DNA of 64,000 bases from Dactylellina haptotyla (Eukaryota > Ascomycota > Orbiliomycetes > Orbiliales > Orbiliaceae). A program made the position numbers and the translations under genes. The notes beneath the pieces were generated by a model that was not told the DNA's origin, did no database searches, and saw only the letters and a list, made by a program, of their open reading frames with translations. The DNA lies in contig CM062380.1 of assembly GCA_031310005.1 (NCBI GenBank), positions 3,596,001 to 3,660,000 on the forward strand, given 5' to 3'. Positions 33,912 to 43,560 of the stretch are shown here, piece after piece; the stretch's first letter is position 1, and every line of letters starts with the position of its first letter.

Positions 33912-35820
33912 TTTGTTATCTGATTTGTCGAACTCCCCAAAATCGCTCGCCTTCCGCTAGACACTACCGAAGCCCGGATCGCATATATGAATATCCAAAC
34001 TCTTGGCACATAAAGTCGCAGGAGTGCATGAGTACTAAAGAATATGTAGAGGAAAACAATTCGAAGGGGAAGAAAGAGAATTCGAAGAGGATAACTTTTA
34101 AAAGTCCACGAGATAATTAGATTGGTGGGCCATGGATACTCATCAAGCGAATGTAGCGAGAGTGATATTTTCTTTCTAGAAAGAAAACTATGTCGACAGC
34201 GACGGGATGTGGGAGTTTTAAGATGGCTGCAAGCTGATATGCAGCTGTTTAACCTGCTGACCGATGATATTAACCACGGAATTTCGAGGTTCCTTGCTTT
34301 GCGGGGAACCCTACGCAAGGAAAAGACGGACAATGGGGGAGAAGGAGAGCGAGATAATGAGTATATTAAGGACGGACCGCCAGTTCATCTTTAGTTTCTG
34401 ATATTTACCACGAGGTCTGCCATCATCTGCAAGCATATCATTCTTACCACACTATATCGCAAGCATGCTAGCAGGAGCTTGACGAACACCCGCTGTCAGG
34501 TTTCTGCTGAGATCAAACAGACTAAACTCGTTTTCCACCAGCGACGCGGCCGGTTACTTCCGCAGACCCCTCAGAATCCAGCCCGAATCCCTGCTTGGTG
34601 GCAAGGGTGCGAGCGTTCAAGCCAACCAAAGGCTTGTTCCTGGACAGGGATATGTGACAGATCTCGCAACACAGGCTGGTTCGGCAAAACAGCTTCTGTG
34701 GGCCCTTCAATATTACCGGGTGTACTAAGATGCTCCTCGTATTTCGTTGATGGCGGTTTCGCAGCTTGGGCATTTTGGTGGTCTGCGCATGCGGAGAGGG
34801 TTGCCGACAGGCCCTTCAGAATAACCGGTCGATCCTTTTTAGAACGAAGACGATGGCGCTTTTTCGCTGCCTCCCTGATTACATGCTATGCTTCCTTTTA
34901 TTTGAACTAGAAGGGCAAAAGGAACAAAGAAAGAAGAAGGGACCTGCTGTCGCAATTGCCTGGTTGCTTAACCGTTGTAAATTTCACTTCGCTTCGCTTC
35001 CAATCTTTTTATTCTCTCAGTCTACCGAACACTCTATTATAATTTCTTTCGCGACAATTATTTCTCTTGAAGGGTGTCACTTCAGTCAGGCCTCATTATC
35101 AACTGACAAGACGGCATTGTCGAGATTTCCAAAGGACTATTCCCTGGCCCGTGCTAATGTCTCGAAAACGTTACGGCCCTCATTAATCCGCACACCGTGT
35201 TTCGGAAATACCATTCGCACCTCTCTGCTCCCACATCTCGGTCGGAATTACGAAGCTTCCCCATACCAATAAAAAGCTAGCATCCGATTTCATTGGCCGT
35301 AAAACGGAACAATTTCTGGAGTTCCTCTCCCCAGATCTTGGAAAACAATCTCTCCCGAGACCGCCACGCGATATCTCATACTGAAACCATACTCGCTTCA
35401 GAAATCTATATAAACAACTATAAAATAGCGGCGCTCCCATAAGCTGTTTATTGAGGGGAATCCCGCCCACGGGTTGAAGAAACAAACAGAAAACTCGGGG
35501 TACTGGGTATGCCGAGGGACTTGAAATATATCTAGGGTTACAGTCGGGATAGTTTTTCCGGTTCTGCAGTGTCAAAGTATCAATTTAATTGATAAAACCC
35601 ACGGACGGCAAGATCTGCTCAGGAGCGCCTCGAGTCAGTTCTCACCTTTTTTCTAGAAATTGTGCCCTTCGACGAGGGCATTCTTGGACCTGCATTCTTG
35701 GAATTTCTCCTCCCAAGGATAACCAACCAGCCAGCCAACCAACCTGTCCAACCTCAACCCAACGCAAACGTAGCATTCAGCGACGATCCAACAAGTCGCA
35801 CTTTAGCGAAACACAGAAAA
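33912..35820. other. Divergent intergenic region, 1.9 kb
   Basis: Upstream regions of the PTH11-like gene and the GH45-like gene. A short similar pair, GGCCCTTCAATATTACCGG (near 34700) and GGCCCTTCAGAATAACCGG (near 34814), occurs within it. The frame at 34479-34910 has no protein-like features. An AC-rich leader (35720-35770) precedes the GH45-like gene. Confidence 0.4.
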
Positions 35821-36803
35821 ATGGTTGCGACACTGCTATCCTCGCTCTTATTGGGCATCAATCTCCTCACAACCTCTACATCGGCTGCTATACTCTCAGG
35901 TGAATCGTTCACTTCAATGTACTATGACTGCTGCAAACCCGCATGCGCATGGCCTACCCAAGGCAAATTCATATCCGGGCTGAAGACCTGCGACGTCAAC
36001 GATCAGTACGTATTGGATGACACAGCGGGGAACTACTGCGGCGGTGGACCGGCAAGTTCGTGCATTGAGCAGACTCCGTGGGCTGTGAACGATAGCTTCT
36101 CATTCGGCTATGCGAGTATATTTATCAGAGGAGCGGATAGCACCGAATGGTGCTGTAGCTGCTACGAGCTCGAATTCGTCGATAGCGATATCAAGGGGAA
36201 GAAAATGATCGTACAGGGAATTAATGTGAACTATAACGAAGACCAGATCAACTGGTTCAGTTTGACGGTAAATAAAGTTGCTCCTAAACGCGCCCGTTAA
36301 CGAGGACACGGTTCTAACTTTTTTTTGATATAGGTCCCTGGACAGGCAGATTGGCGAAGTCAGTGCCAAGAGCGATTTGGAGGGACTTTCGGCGAGTTCT
36401 TTGGTGCAAACTCGACCGGTCTTACGAATGTGACCCAGTGCGATAACGTGCCAGTGTCGCTCCAGGCGGCGTGTAGATGGAGATACACTTGGTACCAGAA
36501 CGTGAAGGGACCAAAGTAAGTAGTAAACCCCTATATTCCAAAACTTGTATCTAGTATTCTCTTGGCGTCGAATAGCTTTCTAACAGCGGTCTGTGTAACA
36601 GTGCCACGTTTTCCCGAGTACAATGCCCGGCGGAGCTTACAAAGGTCTCTGGATGTTTGAGAGAAGACGATCGAATCTTCAACTCGACTCCGTCGACTGC
36701 TGCCCCTCTTCTTCAGACATACGCCGCAACATCACCGCTGTTGGTCTTCACCATGGCGGTTCTGTTGTTTCTCTCGTTCCCCCAAGTTTTGGATTTATTC
36801 TAG
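35821..36803 (+). CDS. GH45-like endoglucanase homologue with C-terminal hydrophobic tail
   Basis: Three exons, 35821-36267, 36334-36515 and 36602-36803, give 276 aa; both introns have good donors, CTAAC branch points and matching phase. A signal peptide (residues 1-22) is followed by MYYDCCKPACAWP, the GH45 hallmark with the nucleophile/base Asp (residue 36). The Cys pattern (CSCYELEF, QCQERFGG, LQAACRWRYTWYQN, VQCPAELTKVSGC) is that of fungal GH45. Where active enzymes read H-F-D-L-x-I-P-G-G-G, this protein reads W-F-S-L-T-V-P-G-Q, so the expected acid Asp appears to be Ser147. An Asp is kept at 141. After the last conserved Cys comes an ST-rich linker and TSPLLVFTMAVLLFLSFPQV, which could be a GPI-anchor signal or a membrane segment. 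It is thus wall- or membrane-linked, perhaps non-hydrolytic. Confidence 0.8.
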
Positions 36804-39800
36804 TTGGCCGTCAATAGTTAGCTGCCTGGGGGTCTTTAATCGCGCGCGGGTACAGGTTAATTCTTAAGCATTTGGGATATTGGATATGGGAACAAAAGCC
36901 GGCATTTTGGAATATCTTTGGTTATTTTTTATCGTTACATTGACGCCATGATCTGGCCATCAACTGCTTTCATTCGCATAGTATTTTGGTCGTCGCGGAG
37001 GCAGCCTCCGCTATAGCATACTGCATGCTAGCATTCCGTTTGGAGTTCTTCTCTTTCTCTGGTACATATTGGACAAAAATTCTTTTTCTCTTGTTTCCTT
37101 GGAGTTCCATTTTCGATTTTTCCTTGTTCTTATTTTTATTTTTATTTTTATCTTTCTGTTTCTTCTCGCTTCCTGTTACATGATTGTATGATAATAATGA
37201 TAGTAATGGTATATTGGAAGTATTCGGCTGCATAATTAATTCCAAAGGGCCAGGCTCGGCCATCCCACCCTCAATAGATTGTTTGCAATATACTTGCGCG
37301 ATTTTGCAAAATACCATCATAAAAGCCAAATACTCGAAACGAGTTCCGCTGGTTGCCGAAGAGCACAATCCAAGCAGCGGTGAGTATATCCAACCGACAT
37401 GACTCCCGTCGAAGGGGATCGTCAGCTGTGTAGTCCTATCGATACCTCACCGGACCCGACCGCTAAGATATCGAAGCGGTAAACGTGTCCAACGCATGGT
37501 CCTGTTGATCCGTCGGTTGCGAGTTCCGTTTCGAACCATGTTTGCAAAATAGGAGCGTTTGGGGTGCTGGGAACAACAACACATGGAAGCCGATGAAGAG
37601 TTCAAGGCCAAGGGGGGCCCGATGTCGAAGAAGACGGCATGGAATCTGCCTTTCTGGGATCATTATGCCTTCCCACATATGCATGGAGGCTTATCGGATG
37701 ATTTACCATATCGTATGCCCTTGTTTGATGCAGTGCGGGCTGGTTCGATGACTAGGGTAGAATGCGCGCATATCTTAGCGGACAAGACATGGCATTGGCA
37801 GTGAACGAATTCGGACCTCAATTGATTGCTCTACGGTCTTCGTATCTCGTACTTGCATGTCTTGCCATAGAGAAACTTAAATTTTATTCTTGGGAATATT
37901 CTACATTGATGAAATGGAAAACCGCGCTTTCTAAGAATAGGGTTTCCAAGCAACCTCCATTCGGCGCCTATTAAGTGTCATGTCAGGAGGCAGCAGGGCG
38001 TGATTGTGGTGAAACTGTGAAGCTTCAAATCTCCGCCATCCACTCAATCCAGTGTAAAATCTCAAAATACAAAATCGAACCTTCCCTCCGAAGCGGTGAA
38101 CCGGTATTAACAACCTGCGCTAGATTTTTCCAAAAGGGAATGTCGTCTGCCAAAGATAGGGCCGAGGTGTCCGATGCAATCAAAAAACTGGTCCAATTTT
38201 CCGTTCCGTGGCCAAGCTTTCCAGCCCGCTGTTTCAGGCCGTTGGGCCTTCACGGTCTAATTGGCTGAAACGGATGGCGCACCAGCATTTGTAACATCTT
38301 CAAAATCTCGAGGGATTCACTAATGCTACTGCGAAAATTTCACAAATTATGAGCCGGAGAGAAATTTGTACGGGTCAATTGGCAGGCATCCGAGGCGCCG
38401 ACCGTGTAAACCATTGACTCACTCATTTATTCTCGGCCCGTTCTAGGAGGGGCACCCGACAGAGGCCGAGTATTCGAGTTTGTTGACACCCGTAAATAGA
38501 ACACATTGGTGATAACTCGATAAGAACATCTGCATGATATTTTCTCATATCGGTATTCAAAACCACTCTACGTCCCTTCCTTTCCGCTACCAATTAATTT
38601 TTCTTTCATGCATCTTGCAGCATCAACTTAGATTCTAATTAATATTTCTTTTAATTTCTACAAAATTCGCAATCTTCATCCCACGCTTTTTGACAAAGTG
38701 TGTCAGCATCGAATTAGTCACTAATATCACAGTATCCAAATTTCTTGATTTCCGTGTGAATATTTCCAAACCGGTGGCAGGCCGCCTATTCGATTCTACA
38801 ACTGCACCCGAAAGCACCGAGCTGCAAGCTGCAAATACAAGTCCAACAAAAACAAAGCTAGCATTGAAACGTTCGAACCTGTCCGGCCGAAAAAGAGGGT
38901 TTAGCTAGCTCGTCACAAGCAAGCTCTGTGTCCAGCTGAAGTAGGAAGAAAAAGTAAAATACTACCGTTAACAGCTCGTTTGCAACGTTTGAGCGCATGT
39001 CATAGGTCAATTCGACGACTGCATAATCAGCTGCGCTCGATCCAAACCCATTGGTGATTGCCCTTCCGGTTAGCAGTTATTATAAAGTTTTTTAATCCAC
39101 ACGAGCCGAAGTGACGACGTCGTGCTCGGGTTGGCCTGCCCTCCAGTTTGACACTTTTGCCGAGCCAGCCTGTCTAACAGCCACCTACCGCAGTAGCACA
39201 AAAACGCCAACGTCGACAACGCAAAAAACATGAATTGACAGCGTCTTATTTTTGGCTGACGGGCGGCACAAACAACACAGCCGGATTCTCATATTACGGA
39301 ACAGCAGAAGCTGCAAAGCTTACCGGTTCCCCTCTTACTGTGCATTGAGGCTTCATCTCGTCGAAATTAACTGAAAGAACGACTTATGCTAGTTTTCGTG
39401 CTTTAAATCACCCGCGACAGAATCCCTCAGTCCAATTCTGTTTTTTTCCCACCTCTTCCCCCACCTCAACTGCGAACTGATCGGCTCGCACGGTCGCCTA
39501 AACCATACCGTTTTCCTTCAGATTTCCTATTCGGGAACCGCACACCACGAGCACGGCAAAACCGCATAAACCCACCTCAAAACAAACCCAGCGAGTTAGC
39601 CGACTAGTCCTCTTTGGCCAGAAGAGCAGCAAGAATATATATCACCAAAAGAGATATATCACAGTACATAACAGAACTATCACAAAGCACACTCAACGTG
39701 CAGTAGTCCGCACTGCCTTTTCCTCTTTCTAAGCCTCTAAGAACCTCGACTCGACGATTGACATACTAGCCCCTCTTTTTCCTGTCGTCAAGAACTTCCA

Positions 39801-40607
39801 ATTGCAGCTGTAGTCGACGTATCTCTCACCATCTGTCGGGCTGTACAGCTTCTTCCACAGTTTCTCTGAGCTGTCCTTTTTTTTAAACTTTCACTTGAGG
39901 GAAATACTACAGTGTTTACTGCGGTATACCGATTGCTCTAGAACCGGAAAGGTCAACCAATCTAAATACTACGCGGCGAGAGAGACCGGCGATCGTGGTG
40001 CTAAGCTGGAAAAGCCGACTATACCGGTCACTCCTCAGTATCATTCTGCAATTACTCACACATCTCCCACGCTAGTGCGCTACCTCGGGAGAAGAACGTA
40101 TCGGGACCCTTGACGATAGGGTGCGAAGAGGTTGGAATAGTGTCTTAGGAAGCGGACAAGGTAGCGTCAAAAAACAACCTTGGTGTCTGGGTTATATATA
40201 CTCTAGGGTGGGCGAGGAGTCGAAGGGTCCTTGGACCTTCTTTTTCCCCTCCTTTCCTTTACTTCAAGTGTTTTCGCTCGACCGGGAACCCCCCTCCGTT
40301 CATTTTTTTGTTCATTCATTTTTTTGAAGCATCCTGGGATATACACTATCCAATCCGCATGAGTTTCTAGGGATTCTAGAAGTTCGAGGGTTCGATAAAT
40401 AAACCAATACCACTGTCATTCCTTATATCACTGGTCACCACTACACTTACTTTCCTTTTCACTTTCAATTGCAATTGGGGTATATCGTATTCCCGTCCTG
40501 TTCCTTTTTTCTGTTCCCTTACAAAACTTTCCTTTCCTTTCCTGTTATCGCTATACCCCAAGGTTTTATCGTTTGAGTTTCCGTAGCTATATACCCAGAT
40601 ATCAAAA
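36804..40607. other. Gene-poor stretch, 3.8 kb
   Basis: Apart from one small doubtful frame (37583-37804), no gene is supported. The right part (about 39600-40600) is the long leader/promoter of the membrane protein at 40608, with CT tracts and a TATATA near 39636. Low-complexity T-rich DNA occurs at 37080-37170. Confidence 0.4.
37583..37804 (+). CDS. Doubtful short open frame
   Basis: An ATG at 37583 opens 73 codons. The product (MEADEEFKAKGGPMSKK, then WNLPFWDHYAFPHMHGG and MPLFDAVRAGSMTR) has protein-like composition with many aromatic residues, but no domain I recognise. It may be the remnant or an exon of a larger lost gene; frames downstream (37762-37974) are in another phase. Low confidence. 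Confidence 0.25.
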   Translation: MEADEEFKAKGGPMSKKTAWNLPFWDHYAFPHMHGGLSDDLPYRMPLFDAVRAGSMTRVECAHILADKTWHWQ

Positions 40608-41783
40608 ATGATCGAAGCACTCCCACCACCGTACCGCTCCTCCAAGGAGTCCATCGACTCCCCCTACGACCCCCACTTCCCCACCCACATCCCCTTCGAA
40701 ACCTCCTACCGCTTCTCCTCCCGTCTCCGCCGGCTGCTGCAACAGCGCTCCTCCTCCCGCGGGGTCTACTTGACCCTGCATATCCCCCACTCCCTGAACA
40801 ACTGCAAACTGATCTCCATCGAGTCCGCATCGACCTGCTCCTCCTCCTTCTCCCTCTCATCGGCCTCCTCGACGAGCAGCAACAGCAGCGACGATGCAGC
40901 CAGCATCTCAACCGCAGACACAGATCTGGACACGCTCTCCGAGAAGATGCCCGAGATGATGATGGACGGCATCTCCGAGAACCTGATCCATTACACGACG
41001 CTCAACAACAGCACCTACGAGAAGATGCCGCTCCTCATCGGCGACGTGGACCGTATCCCCTTCTTCGACGATCCAGAGGCGGGCGCGGTAGCAGCGAAGC
41101 CAAAACAATCCGCACTCAAATCCGCAATCAGCAAGTCGAGTAAGAAGAAGAGCAAGCGCGTTAAATTCAAGAAGGACCCGCGCTACCGCCACCGCGACAG
41201 ACACGCGTACGGATACATCGGCCATATCGATGAGGAGAAGGAAACGAGCTACCTTACCTTCTTCCTCCTGCTGCTCTTGGTGTTCACCATGGTCTGCGCC
41301 GCTGGTGTGTTCATCGCGTGGGCTCTTGGGTTCGCGGGCGGTAAGGCTGCGACCAGCGGTGCCGGAGTGGTTGCCGCTGCTGCGGGCGGGTTAGCCGGCG
41401 GTGTGAACGGGGTTAAAGCGCCCCCTCCGGCTGTGCATATTCCTATCGTGCACGCCGCGCATCCGGGCGTTGCTCCGGGCGTATCTGTGCAGAATGGTGG
41501 GGTGGTGAAGAGGGCAGGTGAGGCGAAGGCTGGCGTGCAGAAGAGGTATATCGACGTCGGGCCGAGTGATACCATCGCGGTGATTGCGAAGAAGAAGAGG
41601 TATATTGATATCGCGCCGGGCGATACGTTGGCCGTGGTGGAGAAGAGGAATAGCAGAGTGTGGAGGCATGAGGTTAAGAGGGAGGCGGCTCCCGCACCCC
41701 CACCAGCGCAGAAGAAGGATTGGAGGTTGAGAAGGAGTACGGAGAAGGAGGAGTACGTTCAGGCTACCGATCTATTGTTTTAG
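40608..41783 (+). CDS. Single-pass membrane protein with tandem Kex2-type repeats
   Basis: Single exon, 391 aa, with an excellent start context (AAAAATGAT). The N-terminal 210 residues are Ser-rich and basic and look cytosolic, with no signal peptide. One membrane span lies at about 215-240 (YLTFFLLLLLVFTMVCAAGV), preceded by KKKSKRVKFKKD; the positive-inside rule predicts a type II topology with the C-terminus in the lumen or outside. The C-terminal part has KR or RR pairs at about 301, 312, 330, 346, 357 and 375. Between them lie two related segments, YIDVGPSDTIAVIAKKKR and YIDIAPGDTLAVVEKR, and a KR-EA junction like those of pheromone precursors. A Kex2/Ste13-processed peptide source is therefore possible; a structural role for the repeats is the alternative. 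No known domain was recognised. Confidence 0.75.
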   Translation: MIEALPPPYRSSKESIDSPYDPHFPTHIPFETSYRFSSRLRRLLQQRSSSRGVYLTLHIPHSLNNCKLISIESASTCSSSFSLSSASSTSSNSSDDAASISTADTDLDTLSEKMPEMMMDGISENLIHYTTLNNSTYEKMPLLIGDVDRIPFFDDPEAGAVAAKPKQSALKSAISKSSKKKSKRVKFKKDPRYRHRDRHAYGYIGHIDEEKETSYLTFFLLLLLVFTMVCAAGVFIAWALGFAGGKAATSGAGVVAAAAGGLAGGVNGVKAPPPAVHIPIVHAAHPGVAPGVSVQNGGVVKRAGEAKAGVQKRYIDVGPSDTIAVIAKKKRYIDIAPGDTLAVVEKRNSRVWRHEVKREAAPAPPPAQKKDWRLRRSTEKEEYVQATDLLF

Positions 41784-42388
41784 AGGAGGGAGATTTGGAA
41801 AAAGAGAGATAAAAAAGTCATGAGTTTCACGATGTAACGACAAAGTCTGAATTGACAGACAGACACGATTTCCTATTTTTTTGTTTACTTTTCCTTTGTT
41901 CTTGTTAGGTTGGGTTGCTCGAAGAATTGGATGGTATTCGTTTTTGGTGTTATGTACATGGAGTTATCAGGATGCTGTTTCCCCCTCTCACACGTTGTCA
42001 GAACGACATACAAACTCGCACACATGTGGATTCGTATACTCTCGATCCTACAAAATAAACCATCAATGATAGTTTTTCTTCACCAATTTTTGTGGCTGAT
42101 TCGCGGTGTGATTATGAGTGATTATCGTAAACTTGTTGACGCTAGTTCGGGCGATATCTCTTTCTTTCCTCGAGGTTAACAAGAAAAGGGTCTGCTGTAT
42201 TACGGGCAGGGCTAGGGATTTGCTCGTATAGGCTGTACTGTCCGCGGGTCGATATATCAACCGAGAGAAGCCGATCTGACCGCGATGTCCTGCTAGATTG
42301 GTCAGAGACAACGGGTAGGGTTTTTCGACGGGATAGACGATCCATGGGAGATCGATCTTGTAAACGTGGAGGATCCAGGTTAGCTTGT
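41784..42388. other. Convergent 3' regions
   Basis: Between the membrane protein gene and the RNase P subunit gene. No gene was seen; the minus frames at 42063-42345 are unsupported. Confidence 0.35.
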
Positions 42389-42931
42389 TCAGGTTCCCGT
42401 CATGGCAGCGTCTTCCTGTGGTAGCTTCTGTTTTGTGCCGCTGTCATTTCCGTCTCCCGTATCCGCTATTGGCCTTCGCCGCTTGATTCCCTTAGATGGG
42501 GTTTTCTTATTATTGGTGGGAGTAGAAGTCCTCGCTTCGCCGCTTCGTTCGCGCATTGGGTATCTCTTGCAAGCCTGGCAGAAGTTGCACTGGATAACAA
42601 GAACATCGGCCCATGGCTTCTTCCCGTGCTTGGACTTGTTCTCGACGCGAGTGGTGCAGCTGACGCCGGGAGTCAGGACGGAGGAGCAGCGTTTGCAAAT
42701 GGTGTGCTTGACGGCGGGGGAGAGGCGCTGGACGGACTTTTTGGAGACGGAGAGCAGCTGCGAGGTGTAGTAGCGGCCGAGCCCGACTGGGGGTAAAGTA
42801 GAAGAAGCATCGTCCGGTGGCGGGTGGGGGAGGGAGAGAAGGGCGGCGGCCTGGTGGAGGAAGGACAGGCGCGAGAGGACGGCGCGCTGAGGCGGGGGCG
42901 GGACCGCGGGCTTTTGCACACCCTTCGCCAT
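42389..42931 (-). CDS. RPR2: RNase P/MRP protein subunit Rpr2/Rpp21
   Basis: Single exon, 180 aa. The core is the Rpr2/Rpp21/Snm1 zinc domain: HTICKRCSSVLTPGVSC (C-x2-C ... L-x-P-G-x-S-C), then VLVIQCNFCQACKRYP with the second pair of cysteines followed by K-R. N-terminal to it is the helical RLSFLHQAAALL and GRYYTSQLLSVSKKSVQRL, which is also family-like. The protein binds the catalytic RNA of nuclear RNase P, which trims the 5' leader of pre-tRNA. The C-terminus is basic and includes KGIKRRRP, a likely nuclear signal. The paralogue Snm1 (RNase MRP only) is the alternative. It diverges from the Hsp110 gene across 630 bases. Confidence 0.85.
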   Translation of the reverse strand: MAKGVQKPAVPPPPQRAVLSRLSFLHQAAALLSLPHPPPDDASSTLPPVGLGRYYTSQLLSVSKKSVQRLSPAVKHTICKRCSSVLTPGVSCTTRVENKSKHGKKPWADVLVIQCNFCQACKRYPMRERSGEARTSTPTNNKKTPSKGIKRRRPIADTGDGNDSGTKQKLPQEDAAMTGT

Positions 42932-43560
42932 ATTCGAGTCTGATGCCTGTCGGTCTGACTGATATGCAGTTGGTGATGTTGAAATGGGACGATAATTGAG
43001 GTTGTGGCGGGTGGGAGTGTTTGACAGTGTGGCTGGTGAGGGATGTGTTGTGGGTGTTTGCGCGCCAACACGGCAACGCGGAAGGACGGCGACAGTTCTA
43101 GCAGCTTCCAGTTGAAACGACGAAGAGAGACAGCAAGAAAGAAAGAAGAAGCAGCAGCAGCTAGCAGCCTCCTCGACGAATCCCTTCCTCCTCCTCTTCT
43201 TCCTCTTCCTCTTCTTATTCTTCTTCTTCTCCTGCTGCTGCTATTCTCACCTGTGAATCTTACTCGCCCGTTTATCCCTCCGTCTGTCTATAAAAGTAGA
43301 GCCCGGCTGTGATCTTGCTGCATCCCCCCGGCCCGGCCAGTCAGATAGCAGGCGGCCGCTGTACTTCCAGAAGCTTTGTCTGAAAGAAAGAAAAAAATTA
43401 AATTTTATTTGGCGGTGTACCCCACCACACAACAACAAGAACAACACCTCAACGACATCCCACTCTCCCTTCCTCTCCTTCTTCCTCTCCCTCCCATCTT
43501 TTATATTATTATCATCTACCAGATTGATTGTTGGACACCCCCCCTCGAGGATACGCAATC
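42932..43560. other. Divergent promoter, RNase P subunit and Hsp110
   Basis: GC-rich on the left, then a strong CT-microsatellite (43186-43235), a TATA box and a CT/AC-rich leader. Gapped TTC/GAA triplets near 43096-43124 may form a weak heat-shock element. Confidence 0.45.
43289..43296 (+). promoter_or_regulatory. TATA box of the Hsp110 gene
   Basis: TATAAAAG lies 265 bases before the ATG, upstream of a CT/AC-rich leader. A TTCCAGAA unit (43365-43372), the inverted pair of a heat-shock element, sits downstream of it and would lie in the leader if this TATA box is used. Confidence 0.5.

Noticed and set aside
34479-34910. 143-codon frame and its opposite-strand partner, with a short near-repeat GGCCCTTCA
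   Set aside because: Composition is not protein-like, and the near-repeat of about 20 bases is too short and too diverged to define an element.
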